Assembly (NCBI RefSeq): GCF_000309385.1
Contig: NZ_JH976537.1
Coordinates: 5,097,938-5,161,937 of the forward strand
Source of the DNA: Nodosilinea nodulosa PCC 7104
GTDB lineage: Bacteria > Cyanobacteriota > Cyanobacteriia > Phormidesmidales > Phormidesmidaceae
Direction of reading: 5' to 3'
Length of the DNA: 64,000 bases
Shown here: in pieces, positions 36,140 through 43,782 of the stretch
How the letters are laid out: each line of letters opens with the position of its first letter
Position numbering within the stretch: the stretch's first letter is position 1
Notes under the pieces: model-generated
Told to the model about the DNA's origin: nothing
Database searches by the model: none
The model's input: the letters and a program-made list of their open reading frames with translations, nothing else
Program-made: the position numbers and the translations under genes

Positions 36140-37111
36140 ATGAAGCTCAACATTATTCAGCAGCGCGGTCTCTGGTGGGCCATTTCGGGGTCTTTTGTGC
36201 TGGCTAGCCTGGTGGCCATGGCTATTTCATGGCAGCAGTTTGGCGCCCCCCTCAAGCCCGGCCTCGATTTTGCCGGGGGGACTCGGCTCCAGCTGAGCCG
36301 GGCCTGCGTTACGACCAGCAGCTGCAGCGGTGCCATTGATCTGACCGAGGTCAGGCAGGTGTTGGGGCAGCAGGGGCTGGACTCCAGCAGTATTCAAGTC
36401 CTGGGCGATGACCAGCAGGTGATCTCCATTCGCACCCGCAACCTCAATGTCGATGAGCGCACTAGCCTACAAAGTGCCCTGGACAAAGCCATTGGCCCTT
36501 TTGACACCAGCTCCACCCAGATTGACTCGGTGGGGCCGGTGATCGGTAAGCAGCTGCTGGTGTCGGGGCTGCTGGCCCTGATGGTGTCCTTTGCGGGCAT
36601 TGTCGCCTACCTCAGCCTGCGCTTTAAGCTCGACTATGCCCTGCTGGCGATTCTGGCCCTGGCCCACGATGTGATTGTGACGTCTGGGGTGTTCGCCATT
36701 TTGGGCCTGGTGCTGGGGGTCGAGGTCGACAGCTTATTCATTGTGTCCCTGTTGACCATTGTGGGCTTTTCGGTCAACGACACGGTGGTCATCTACGATC
36801 GCGTCCGCGAGAATATGAAGCTCAACCCCGGCGGCCACATCAACGACATTGTTGACAGCGCCGTCAACCAAACCCTGGCCCGCTCCATCAACACCTCGCT
36901 GACCACGATTCTGCCCCTGCTGGCCATCTTTATCTTTGGCGGTCAGACCCTCAAATATTTTGCCCTGGCGCTGATTGTGGGCTTCGTGGCCGGGTCTTAC
37001 TCCAGTATTTTTATCGCCAGTTCGCTGCTGGCCCTGTGGCGAGAGCGCACCGGCCATGCCTACAGCAGCCAGGCCGAGGGGGCCGATCCCCAACCCGAAA
37101 CCCAAATCTAG
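36140..37111 (+). CDS. secF: Protein translocase subunit SecF
   Basis: 323 aa from the ATG at 36140, preceded by GGAG with a 5-nt spacer. Six membrane helices; [13 protein letters not shown], the small periplasmic domain, and [20 protein letters not shown] with [16 protein letters not shown] are SecF marks. It is 8 nt after secD and partner to it. Confidence 0.97.
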   Translation: MKLNIIQQRGLWWAISGSFVLASLVAMAISWQQFGAPLKPGLDFAGGTRLQLSRACVTTSSCSGAIDLTEVRQVLGQQGLDSSSIQVLGDDQQVISIRTRNLNVDERTSLQSALDKAIGPFDTSSTQIDSVGPVIGKQLLVSGLLALMVSFAGIVAYLSLRFKLDYALLAILALAHDVIVTSGVFAILGLVLGVEVDSLFIVSLLTIVGFSVNDTVVIYDRVRENMKLNPGGHINDIVDSAVNQTLARSINTSLTTILPLLAIFIFGGQTLKYFALALIVGFVAGSYSSIFIASSLLALWRERTGHAYSSQAEGADPQPETQI

Positions 37112-37136
37112 ACACCCAAAGCTAAAGGACTTGGCC

Positions 37137-37508
37137 ATGGGCACCCCCAGTTACCCTGCCCCCCTAGAGCGTCTGCGGGCGATTATGCTGCGCCGCTGGT
37201 GGGCCATCAGCGGTCTGCTGTGGCTGACGGTGGCCCCCCTCAGCCTGTGGAGCCTGCGCCCCGATATCGCCCGCCTCCGGCAGTATTTCACCTGGTCTGC
37301 GGTACGCCTGAGCCTGGCCTACAACCGCCCTGCGGCGGTCGGCCTGGGGCTGTGCGTGGGCCTCACGGTGGCGCTGCTGGTGGCCGAGAGCCGCTACATT
37401 CTGTGGGGCATGACCAGGGCCGAGCGACAGCGGCTGGAAAGATTGTGCGATCGCATCACCGCCCAAGGCCCATCACACCCTCTCTGGCAGCAAATTCACC
37501 GCGATTGA
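37137..37508 (+). CDS. Small two-helix membrane protein downstream of secDF
   Basis: 123 aa from the ATG at 37137 (AAGGA upstream); the open frame extends back into secF but that part is a shadow. Two membrane helices (about 22-40 and 62-84) are joined by a basic loop, with a basic cytoplasmic tail ending TAQGPSHPLWQQIHRD. It is 25 nt after secF and likely in the same transcript. I do not recognise the family. A link to export is suggested only by position. Confidence 0.65.
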   Translation: MGTPSYPAPLERLRAIMLRRWWAISGLLWLTVAPLSLWSLRPDIARLRQYFTWSAVRLSLAYNRPAAVGLGLCVGLTVALLVAESRYILWGMTRAERQRLERLCDRITAQGPSHPLWQQIHRD

Positions 37509-37617
37509 CTCGCCCCCTGACCGCCCTCCAGGCAGAGCAGAAAAGGCCCGGGCGCTCACCTGCCCTTCGACCCCAGTGACATTGGGACCGGGATGTAATT
37601 TCATAGAATGGTAAGAT

Positions 37618-37650
37618 TAACCCCGGTTCTCCGGTGGGTAATCGGGGTTA
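37618..37650. terminator. Stem-loop between the secDF operon and sat
   Basis: TAACCCCG (37618-37625) and CGGGGTTA (37643-37650), 8-bp stem with a GC-rich 17-nt loop that can pair further. It lies about 110 nt after the small membrane-protein gene and 80 nt before sat. TAGAAT at 37604-37609 just upstream could be a -10 box, in which case the hairpin would lie in the sat leader. Confidence 0.4.
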
Positions 37651-37729
37651 GTTGGGCTAGCCAGGGGCAGGCCGACCTCCACAATCTCCTTGTTCACCTC
37701 ATTTAACAGCAGAAGGTAGCGGTATCTCA

Positions 37730-38911
37730 ATGACTTTACAGAAAGACGGCATCGCCCCCCACGGCGGCACCCTGATCAATCGCCTGGCGACCCCCGAGCA
37801 GAACGCCCTGTTCGCAGAGAAAGCCGACTCCCTCCCTCGGGTGAGTCTGGACGAGCGGGCCTTTTCTGACCTGGTGATGATTGCCATCGGCGGCTTTAGC
37901 CCCCTAAATGGCTTTATGAGACAAGCCGACTACGATCCTGTGGTGACCGATATGCGCCTGGCCAGCGGTCTACCCTGGGCCATTCCGGTGACGCTGTCGG
38001 TCAGCGAAGCGACCGCTGCGCCGCTGCAGGAGGGCAGTCTGGTGCGGCTGGACGACCCCAGCGGTCGCTTTGTGGGGATCTTGGAACTGGAGGAAAAATA
38101 CGCCTACGACAAAACCCGCGAGGCCGTCAATGTCTACCGCACCGACGACGAGAACCACCCCGGCGTCAAGGTGGTCTACGACCAGGGGGCGGTGAATTTG
38201 GCTGGTCCGGTGTGGCTGCTGCAGCGCGACCCCCATCCCCTGTTCCCCGCCTACCAGATTGACCCGGCGGCCTCGCGGGCCATGTTCCGCGATCGCAACT
38301 GGAAGACCGTGGTAGGCTTTCAGACCCGCAACCCCATCCACCGGGCCCATGAATACATTCAAAAGTGCGCCCTGGAAACCGTCGATGGCCTGTTTTTGCA
38401 CCCCCTGGTGGGGGCCACCAAATCCGACGATATTCCCGCCGACGTGCGCATGCGCTGCTACGAAATCATGCTGGAGCACTACTTCCCCCAGGATCGGGTG
38501 ATTCTTGCGATCAATCCCTCCGCAATGCGGTACGCTGGGCCTAGGGAAGCGATTTTCCACGCGCTGATCCGCAAGAACTACGGCTGCACCCACTTCATCG
38601 TGGGCCGCGACCACGCTGGGGTGGGCGACTACTACGGTACCTACGACGCTCAACATATCTTCGATGAGTTTGAGCCAGCGGAGTTGGGTATTGTGCCAAT
38701 GAAGTTTGAGCACGCCTTTTACTGCACCCGCACCGGGGGCATGGCAACCTCTAAAACCAGCCCTAGCACTAAAGACGAGCGGATTCACCTGTCGGGTACT
38801 AAAGTGCGGGAAATGCTGCGCCGGGGTGAGCTGCCCCCGCCAGAGTTTTCTCGGCCCGAGGTGGCGGCGGAGCTGGCCAAAGCCATGCGAATTCCCGAAG
38901 CCATCAGCTAG
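37730..38911 (+). CDS. sat: Sulfate adenylyltransferase (ATP sulfurylase)
   Basis: 393 aa, single-chain type. It makes adenosine 5'-phosphosulfate from sulfate and ATP, the first step of assimilation. Motifs [11 protein letters not shown] (ATP-binding, with the HxxH-like element), [28 protein letters not shown] and the C-terminal ISGT-like [18 protein letters not shown] are present. There is no APS-kinase domain. The caspase-like gene begins 18 nt downstream. Confidence 0.97.
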   Translation: MTLQKDGIAPHGGTLINRLATPEQNALFAEKADSLPRVSLDERAFSDLVMIAIGGFSPLNGFMRQADYDPVVTDMRLASGLPWAIPVTLSVSEATAAPLQEGSLVRLDDPSGRFVGILELEEKYAYDKTREAVNVYRTDDENHPGVKVVYDQGAVNLAGPVWLLQRDPHPLFPAYQIDPAASRAMFRDRNWKTVVGFQTRNPIHRAHEYIQKCALETVDGLFLHPLVGATKSDDIPADVRMRCYEIMLEHYFPQDRVILAINPSAMRYAGPREAIFHALIRKNYGCTHFIVGRDHAGVGDYYGTYDAQHIFDEFEPAELGIVPMKFEHAFYCTRTGGMATSKTSPSTKDERIHLSGTKVREMLRRGELPPPEFSRPEVAAELAKAMRIPEAIS

Positions 38912-38929
38912 TAGGATGCGATCAACTCG

Positions 38930-41125
38930 GTGACACTAAAGCGACGGGCGTTTTTGCAGCAGACGGGCCTGGCTCTGGGGGCGCTAGGGTTGGGTGGAGC
39001 TGCGCTGCTAGCCAGCTCTGACCAGTACTACCAAGCCCTGGCCAAGCCCGCCCGCCGGAAGCTGGCCCTGCTAATTGGCATCAACGCCTATCCCGATCGC
39101 GTCCTGGACCCTGGCATCGCTCAAGACATTGCCCTCAAGGGCTCGCTCACCGACGTGGAGCTACAGCGGCAGCTGCTGGTGCATCGCTTTGGGTTTCAGC
39201 CGGGGGATGTGGTTGTCCTGACCAATCAGGACGCGACCCGTGAAAACATTCTGACCGCCCTCGACGAGCACCTGGTCTTGCAAGCCAAGGCCGATGACGT
39301 GGTGCTGCTGCACTTTAGCGGCTACGGCAGCCAGGTGCGGGTGGCCGAATCCACTGGGCTAAGCTCTACCCAAGCCGCCTGGGTCACGGTCGATAGCCGC
39401 CTGCCCAGCGAGATTAACCCGGCCCTGGGCGATCTGCTTGAAGCTGAGGTCATAGCCCAGCTTCGGCCCCTGGCCACCGCCAACCTGACCACCGTCATCG
39501 ATGCCGGTAGCCAGGATGCAGGCTATCTGCGCTGGGGGAATTCTCGCGTCAGGTCGCGGCCAACGGTGCCGACGGGCCTGATGCTGTCGTCGGTGGCGCT
39601 AGACGCACCCTGGCCAGGGCTGGTGCTGCGGGCCGCCGAGATGGGGCGGCTGGTGTTAGAGAGCCAGTGGGAGGGCTTTAGCGCCGGGGTGTTTACCTAC
39701 GCCCTGACCCAGAGCCTGTGGGAAGCAGAGCCTGACCCAACCCCCCAGGTCTTGCTGCAGCGCGCTGGGCAGCGGCTACAGCGGTGGGTGGGGGCCGACC
39801 AGCAGCCCAGCCTCAGCGATCGCCTCCCGTCCTCTCTCGCCCCAGTGGCCTATAGCCTGCCGCCCCAGCTGCCAGCGGCGGCGGGGGTTGTGCTGCCCAG
39901 CGGTGACACTCGCCCCCTGGCCGTTTGGCTGGGGGGCATGCCGTCCCAGGTGCTGCGCTACCTGCAGCCCGGCTCTCGCCTGATGGCCAAACCCGTTGCC
40001 GGGCAGGCGGTTTTGCTGAGTCTGGAGTCGCGCACGGGCCTCAAAGGCGTGGTTAAGCCCGTTGACAGCGAGGCCCTGTCGCTGACCGCCCTAGCCCGCC
40101 GTCCTATCTTCGAGCAGGTGCGGCGACTGCCCCAGGGAATTGATTTAATTGTGGCCCTCGACGGCCAGCTAAAGCGGGTCGAGCGAGTCGACGCGACCAG
40201 CGCCCTGGCGGGCATTCCGCTAGTGACCTCGGTCACCGCAGGCGAGAAGGCCGCCGACTGCCTGTTTGGCCGCCTGCCCATCGGCCCTTACCCCACCCTG
40301 ACCGCCGCCCTGCCGGGAATGACAGAGGCAATGCCCAAATCCGGCAGCGATCGCCCCGCCGAGAGCAGCTACGGGCTATTTGCCCCCAACCGTACCCTGC
40401 TGCCCGGCACCATGCTGGCCAAAGACGAAGCGGTGAAAACAGCGGTCAACCGGCTTACCCCCTACCTGCAAACCCTGCTGGCCCTTAAGCTGGTGCGGCT
40501 GACCGAAAACCATGCGGCGTCCCAGGTGGGAGTTGCGGCGGTGCTAGAGGCCGTACAGCCTAAGCCCGGTGCGCTACAGGTTCAGACCACCGAGCGCAGT
40601 TCCGTCATCACCTGGCCGCTATCCATTCGGCAGGCCCAGAAGGCGGCCATTGCTGGCCCCATCATGCTGCCCCGCGATGGCCGAATCGGCTACCGCCTGG
40701 CCAATGCCTCAGCTCTGCCCCTGCACCTGCTGTGGATTAGCTTTGACAGCCGGGGCGAATGCAGGGCCTTGATGACCCTCCCCGATGAACTCGCCGCCGA
40801 TGGCGCTGAAATTCCCCCGGCGGCAACGCCGCTGGCCCCGGGGCAGGTGCTTACTCTACCCGCCGATCGGGCTGGCTGGTCCATGCCTGGGGCGGCCATT
40901 TGGGTAGAGACCCACCTGATTTTCAGTACGCAACCCCTAGAGCGGTGTCTGGCGGTGCTGGGCAACAATCCCCCCGCGATCGGTACGGGTTTTCGCCCCG
41001 TGCGCCAGGCCCTGCGGCTGGCCCAGGCCCTGCTGCAAGATCTAAGCGCCGAGTCTACCGCCGACTCCTATGCCCTGCACCACGATCGCTGGGCCACCCT
41101 GAGCTTCCGCTACGACATCGGCTAG
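38930..41125 (+). CDS. Caspase-fold (C14-like) exported protein with DUF4384, catalytic dyad lost
   Basis: 731 aa, GTG start at 38930. A twin-arginine-like leader (KRRAFLQQTGLALGALGLG) suggests Tat export. The caspase p20-like domain (about 44-280) has KLALLIGINAYP and LTDVELQRQLLVHRFGF. The catalytic His motif H-[FY]-S-G-H-G reads HFSGYGS (Y132), and the Cys motif D-x-C-x-S-G reads DAGSQD (G193/S194). A DUF4384 domain (about 590-690) lies near the end. It is therefore a predicted pseudo-orthocaspase, a known cyanobacterial class. It lies 18 nt after sat; no functional link is evident. Confidence 0.82.
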   Translation: MTLKRRAFLQQTGLALGALGLGGAALLASSDQYYQALAKPARRKLALLIGINAYPDRVLDPGIAQDIALKGSLTDVELQRQLLVHRFGFQPGDVVVLTNQDATRENILTALDEHLVLQAKADDVVLLHFSGYGSQVRVAESTGLSSTQAAWVTVDSRLPSEINPALGDLLEAEVIAQLRPLATANLTTVIDAGSQDAGYLRWGNSRVRSRPTVPTGLMLSSVALDAPWPGLVLRAAEMGRLVLESQWEGFSAGVFTYALTQSLWEAEPDPTPQVLLQRAGQRLQRWVGADQQPSLSDRLPSSLAPVAYSLPPQLPAAAGVVLPSGDTRPLAVWLGGMPSQVLRYLQPGSRLMAKPVAGQAVLLSLESRTGLKGVVKPVDSEALSLTALARRPIFEQVRRLPQGIDLIVALDGQLKRVERVDATSALAGIPLVTSVTAGEKAADCLFGRLPIGPYPTLTAALPGMTEAMPKSGSDRPAESSYGLFAPNRTLLPGTMLAKDEAVKTAVNRLTPYLQTLLALKLVRLTENHAASQVGVAAVLEAVQPKPGALQVQTTERSSVITWPLSIRQAQKAAIAGPIMLPRDGRIGYRLANASALPLHLLWISFDSRGECRALMTLPDELAADGAEIPPAATPLAPGQVLTLPADRAGWSMPGAAIWVETHLIFSTQPLERCLAVLGNNPPAIGTGFRPVRQALRLAQALLQDLSAESTADSYALHHDRWATLSFRYDIG

Positions 41126-41248
41126 GGCGTCTCATCAATTCTCGCTGCGCTCCTGATTCCACCAGCGTTGCCAAGCCCGACCCGAACAACATGACAGCCC
41201 CTGGTACTCAAAGGCTGAAGTCCGCCCGCCGTGGCAAATCGCTCCCCT

Positions 41249-41314
41249 GCTCCCTCGCTCCCCTGCTCCCTCGCGGTTGGCCATAACCACCCCAGCGATG
41301 CGCCCAGTCTACTA
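41249..41314. repeat. Copy A of a dispersed intergenic repeat, with an internal 16-bp tandem duplication
   Basis: 41241-41256 and 41257-41272 are identical (GCTCCCCTGCTCCCTC). From 41249 to about 41314 the sequence aligns with 50778-50844, sharing GCTCCCT, CCCCTGCTCCCT, GGCCATA and CAGTCTACTAG in order. Both copies are intergenic. Confidence 0.7.
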
Positions 41315-41359
41315 GCCCCTTTCCCTAAACCCCCGGCCCAGCGGCTTGAGCCCACCAGG

Positions 41360-41938
41360 CTAGCCAATCAGCAGCCCGATGGCCCCACCCACGCCGAGGC
41401 CAGCCAGGACAGTAGCAACTAAGATAAGGCTGGTTTTACTGCCCTTGTTGTGGCGCAGCAGGCGATCGCCCAGGGCGGCTGTGGCCAGGCTGCACAGCAC
41501 CGCCAGCCCCACGGCCATCAGGCTATAAAACACGACCTCCACCACGGCCCTGCCAATGGTGAGATTGTCGATGTTGTCGGTACCTAGATGATTGAGCGCC
41601 ACGGAAAGCGCCACCGCCAGGGCCGTGCCCCCGATGAGATTGCCCAGCACCAGCAGATTGGCCGTCAGCCGCCGAAATCGCTGTAGCGCAGAGGGACCCG
41701 CCAGGGCCATGCTCTGGACAATGGCGCCCAGGGCCGCCCCAAGCCACACCCAGGGGCCAGCCAGGGCGGCCAAAATCATTCCGGCGGCGGCGTAGAATAG
41801 CCCGCACAGGAACCATAGCCCGGCAGAGGGGCGACGGCCATCGGAGCGGCCTGAACGGCGCTGGGGCCTGGGGCGGGCGGGGGCTGGGCGACGGCGACGC
41901 TGGGCTGGTGGGTTCATAGCAGACAGGCCATTGACCAT
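41360..41938 (-). CDS. Cyanobacterial membrane protein of unknown function
   Basis: 192 aa. A basic, Arg/Pro-rich N-terminus (about 10-38) is followed by four to five membrane helices: LWFLCGLFYAAAGMILAALAG, ANLLVLGNLIGGTALAVAL, VVFYSLMAVGLAVLCSLA and a C-terminal LILVATVLAGLGVGGAIGLL. I do not recognise the family. The start at 41938 is chosen because AGGA lies just upstream; an internal ATG at 41917 has no ribosome-binding site. It is divergent from the ZIP/cNMP gene, with only about 70 bp between them. Confidence 0.7.
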   Translation of the reverse strand: MVNGLSAMNPPAQRRRRPAPARPRPQRRSGRSDGRRPSAGLWFLCGLFYAAAGMILAALAGPWVWLGAALGAIVQSMALAGPSALQRFRRLTANLLVLGNLIGGTALAVALSVALNHLGTDNIDNLTIGRAVVEVVFYSLMAVGLAVLCSLATAALGDRLLRHNKGSKTSLILVATVLAGLGVGGAIGLLIG

Positions 41939-42014
41939 AACATCCTAGGCTCTAGTTTGCCAGGAAGCGGAGCATTGTGCAGTAACCTGGTCATAATGCC
42001 GGGTCATTTTGTCA

Positions 42015-43289
42015 ATGAGCGTTCCTTTTGTCGCGCTACTGCAAGGGTTGTTGGGTGCCTCTAGTCTGCTGGTGGGCTCGGCTCTAGGAATTTCCTGGCG
42101 GCCAGCGCGATCGCTCACCGCCGCCATCATGGCCTTTGGCAGCGGCACCCTGCTTTCCGCCATCGCCTTCGACATCACGCTGCCCGCCTACAAAAGCAGC
42201 GGCTTTTTGCCCCTGGTGGTGGGGTTTGCCCTGGGCGGCAGCCTGTTTACCGTCATCGTCAACTATATCGACAACCAGGGGGGCTTCATTCGCCACTCCT
42301 CGTCGTCGCGGCGCTTTCTCTACCACCACCGCCAGGACGAAGCCTCAGAGGTGCTCGATCGCATTGGCCACATTGAGGTGCTCCACAGCCTCTCTCCCGG
42401 CGAAATGCAGGCGATTATTCCGCTGCTCAAGCCGCTCCAGGTCGAGCCGGGCACCGTGCTGTGCCTGGAGGGCGCCCCCGGCGACTCGATGTTTTTAATT
42501 GTGGAAGGGGAAGCCGAAATTTTGAAAGGCCCGCAGCGCCTGGCCACCCTGGGCGCTGGGGAAATGTTTGGCGAAATGGCCCTGCTGACCGGCGAAGAGC
42601 GATCGGCCACGGTGCGAGCGCTCTCCCCCATGGAGCTGTACGAGCTGGATAAGGCTGACTTCGACGCCATGCTCACCTACGCCCCCCAGCTCTCCAGCGG
42701 GCTGAGCCGCATTCTGGCCCGGCGGCTGCGGGAAACCACCCAGTCGACCACCAAGCCCGTTCTGGTGGATGACGACCACTGGCGGCGGCAGGTGCTCGAC
42801 AGCGTGGAGGTCGATATCCCTATCTCTGAGCAGCAGTTTAAAGAACTGGCCCAGAGCTCCGCCCCCCTGGCCATTCTGGTGGGCACCCTGATCGACAATA
42901 TCCCCGAGTCTCTGGTAATTGGCTTTAACGCCGGTATGGGCCACACGGGCGGGTCGTTTTTAATGGCGGTGTTTATCTCCAATATTCCCGAGGCCATGTC
43001 TAGCTCCATGGGCATGCGCCAGGCGGGCACCTCCGCCCGGCGGATTTTGGCCCTCTGGTGCGGGGCGGTGCTGCTCAGCGGGCTAGCGGCCATGGTGGGA
43101 GGCCTGATGGTCAACGTCGCCACCGACTGGATGCTGGCGGTGGCCCAGGCGACAGCAGGGGGGGCCATTCTGGCTATGATTGCTAGCACCATGATGCCTG
43201 AGGCCTACGAAATGGGGGGTGGCTCGGTCACGTTTTCCACCATTGCCGGATTTTTAGTCAGCTTCTGGATGTCGTCGTCGAACTATTAA
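42015..43289 (+). CDS. ZIP-transporter-like membrane protein with inserted cyclic-nucleotide-binding domain
   Basis: 424 aa from the ATG at 42015. Three N-terminal helices (about 2-86) and at least four C-terminal ones (about 284-424) flank a cytoplasmic cNMP-binding domain (about 115-240) with GEMFGEMALLTGEERSATV, including the phosphate-binding Arg (R196). The C-terminal half resembles ZIP metal transporters, but the metal motif HNxPEG reads DNIPES (294-299) and the next one SNIPEA (322-327), losing both His. It may be a ligand-gated transporter of altered specificity. The substrate and the nucleotide are unknown. Confidence 0.75.
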   Translation: MSVPFVALLQGLLGASSLLVGSALGISWRPARSLTAAIMAFGSGTLLSAIAFDITLPAYKSSGFLPLVVGFALGGSLFTVIVNYIDNQGGFIRHSSSSRRFLYHHRQDEASEVLDRIGHIEVLHSLSPGEMQAIIPLLKPLQVEPGTVLCLEGAPGDSMFLIVEGEAEILKGPQRLATLGAGEMFGEMALLTGEERSATVRALSPMELYELDKADFDAMLTYAPQLSSGLSRILARRLRETTQSTTKPVLVDDDHWRRQVLDSVEVDIPISEQQFKELAQSSAPLAILVGTLIDNIPESLVIGFNAGMGHTGGSFLMAVFISNIPEAMSSSMGMRQAGTSARRILALWCGAVLLSGLAAMVGGLMVNVATDWMLAVAQATAGGAILAMIASTMMPEAYEMGGGSVTFSTIAGFLVSFWMSSSNY

Positions 43290-43416
43290 ACAAACAAGGA
43301 CGTGGAGGAAACTGGAGCAACACCAGCGAGGGTATCGCCTGGGTTCTGTTTACCTCAACAGTACCGTCTAATACAAAATCCGATTTGGTAAACCCCGATT
43401 CACAATCAGAAACCTC

Positions 43417-43444
43417 GTAGGGACGTAGCATGCTAAGTCCCTAC
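43417..43444. repeat. 28-bp near-perfect palindrome of a common cyanobacterial type
   Basis: GTAGGGAC (43417-43424) and GTCCCTAC (43437-43444) flank the palindrome TAGCATGCTA; one base pair is mismatched. Outer ATT/AAT and CCGATT/AATCGG pairing extends it. I recall this GTAGGGACGTAGCATGC form as a multi-copy intergenic element in cyanobacteria. It may also terminate the upstream ZIP-like gene. Confidence 0.6.
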
Positions 43445-43491
43445 AAATCGGGTGCAACCAAATAGGACTCTGTATAGTTTTCACCCTGCTG

Positions 43492-43737
43492 CTAACGCGG
43501 ATCGCAGGGAATCACCGGTTTCGCCTGGGCCTGGTAGGCCTTCAGATCGTCGATCAGCGCTGCGACGGCGGCATCGTCTGCGGACAGGGGGATCAGCAGC
43601 GTCAAGATGGTGTCCATCTCTTCCGCGGAAAGATAGCTGGCGCAGCCGCTGCTAAGGGGCACAGGCAGGCTGAGGCCGTGGGTTTCGGCCACACTGACCA
43701 GCCGATCGGTCGCTTCTAGCGGAATGACAATAACCAT
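43492..43737 (-). CDS. Small protein of unknown function downstream of the cellulose synthase gene
   Basis: 81 aa: MVIVIPLEATDRLVSVAETHGLSL, then a short segment with GCASYLSAEEMDTILTLLIPLSADD and an alpha-helical tail ending IPCDPR. There is no membrane segment. It lies 45 nt after the cellulose synthase gene on the same strand and could be co-transcribed. No family is recognised; amino-acid composition is normal for a real protein. Confidence 0.5.
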   Translation of the reverse strand: MVIVIPLEATDRLVSVAETHGLSLPVPLSSGCASYLSAEEMDTILTLLIPLSADDAAVAALIDDLKAYQAQAKPVIPCDPR

Positions 43738-43782
43738 TTCAGGCTCCTGGGCGATCGCAACACAGTCAGCATGGGCAGCGGC

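Noticed and set aside
36975..37136. N-terminal extension of the small protein downstream of secF
   Set aside because: It is an out-of-frame shadow of secF; the ATG at 37137 has AAGGA upstream.
37618..37650. The stem-loop before sat as a SAM riboswitch
   Set aside because: The conserved core sequences of known SAM riboswitch classes are not present.
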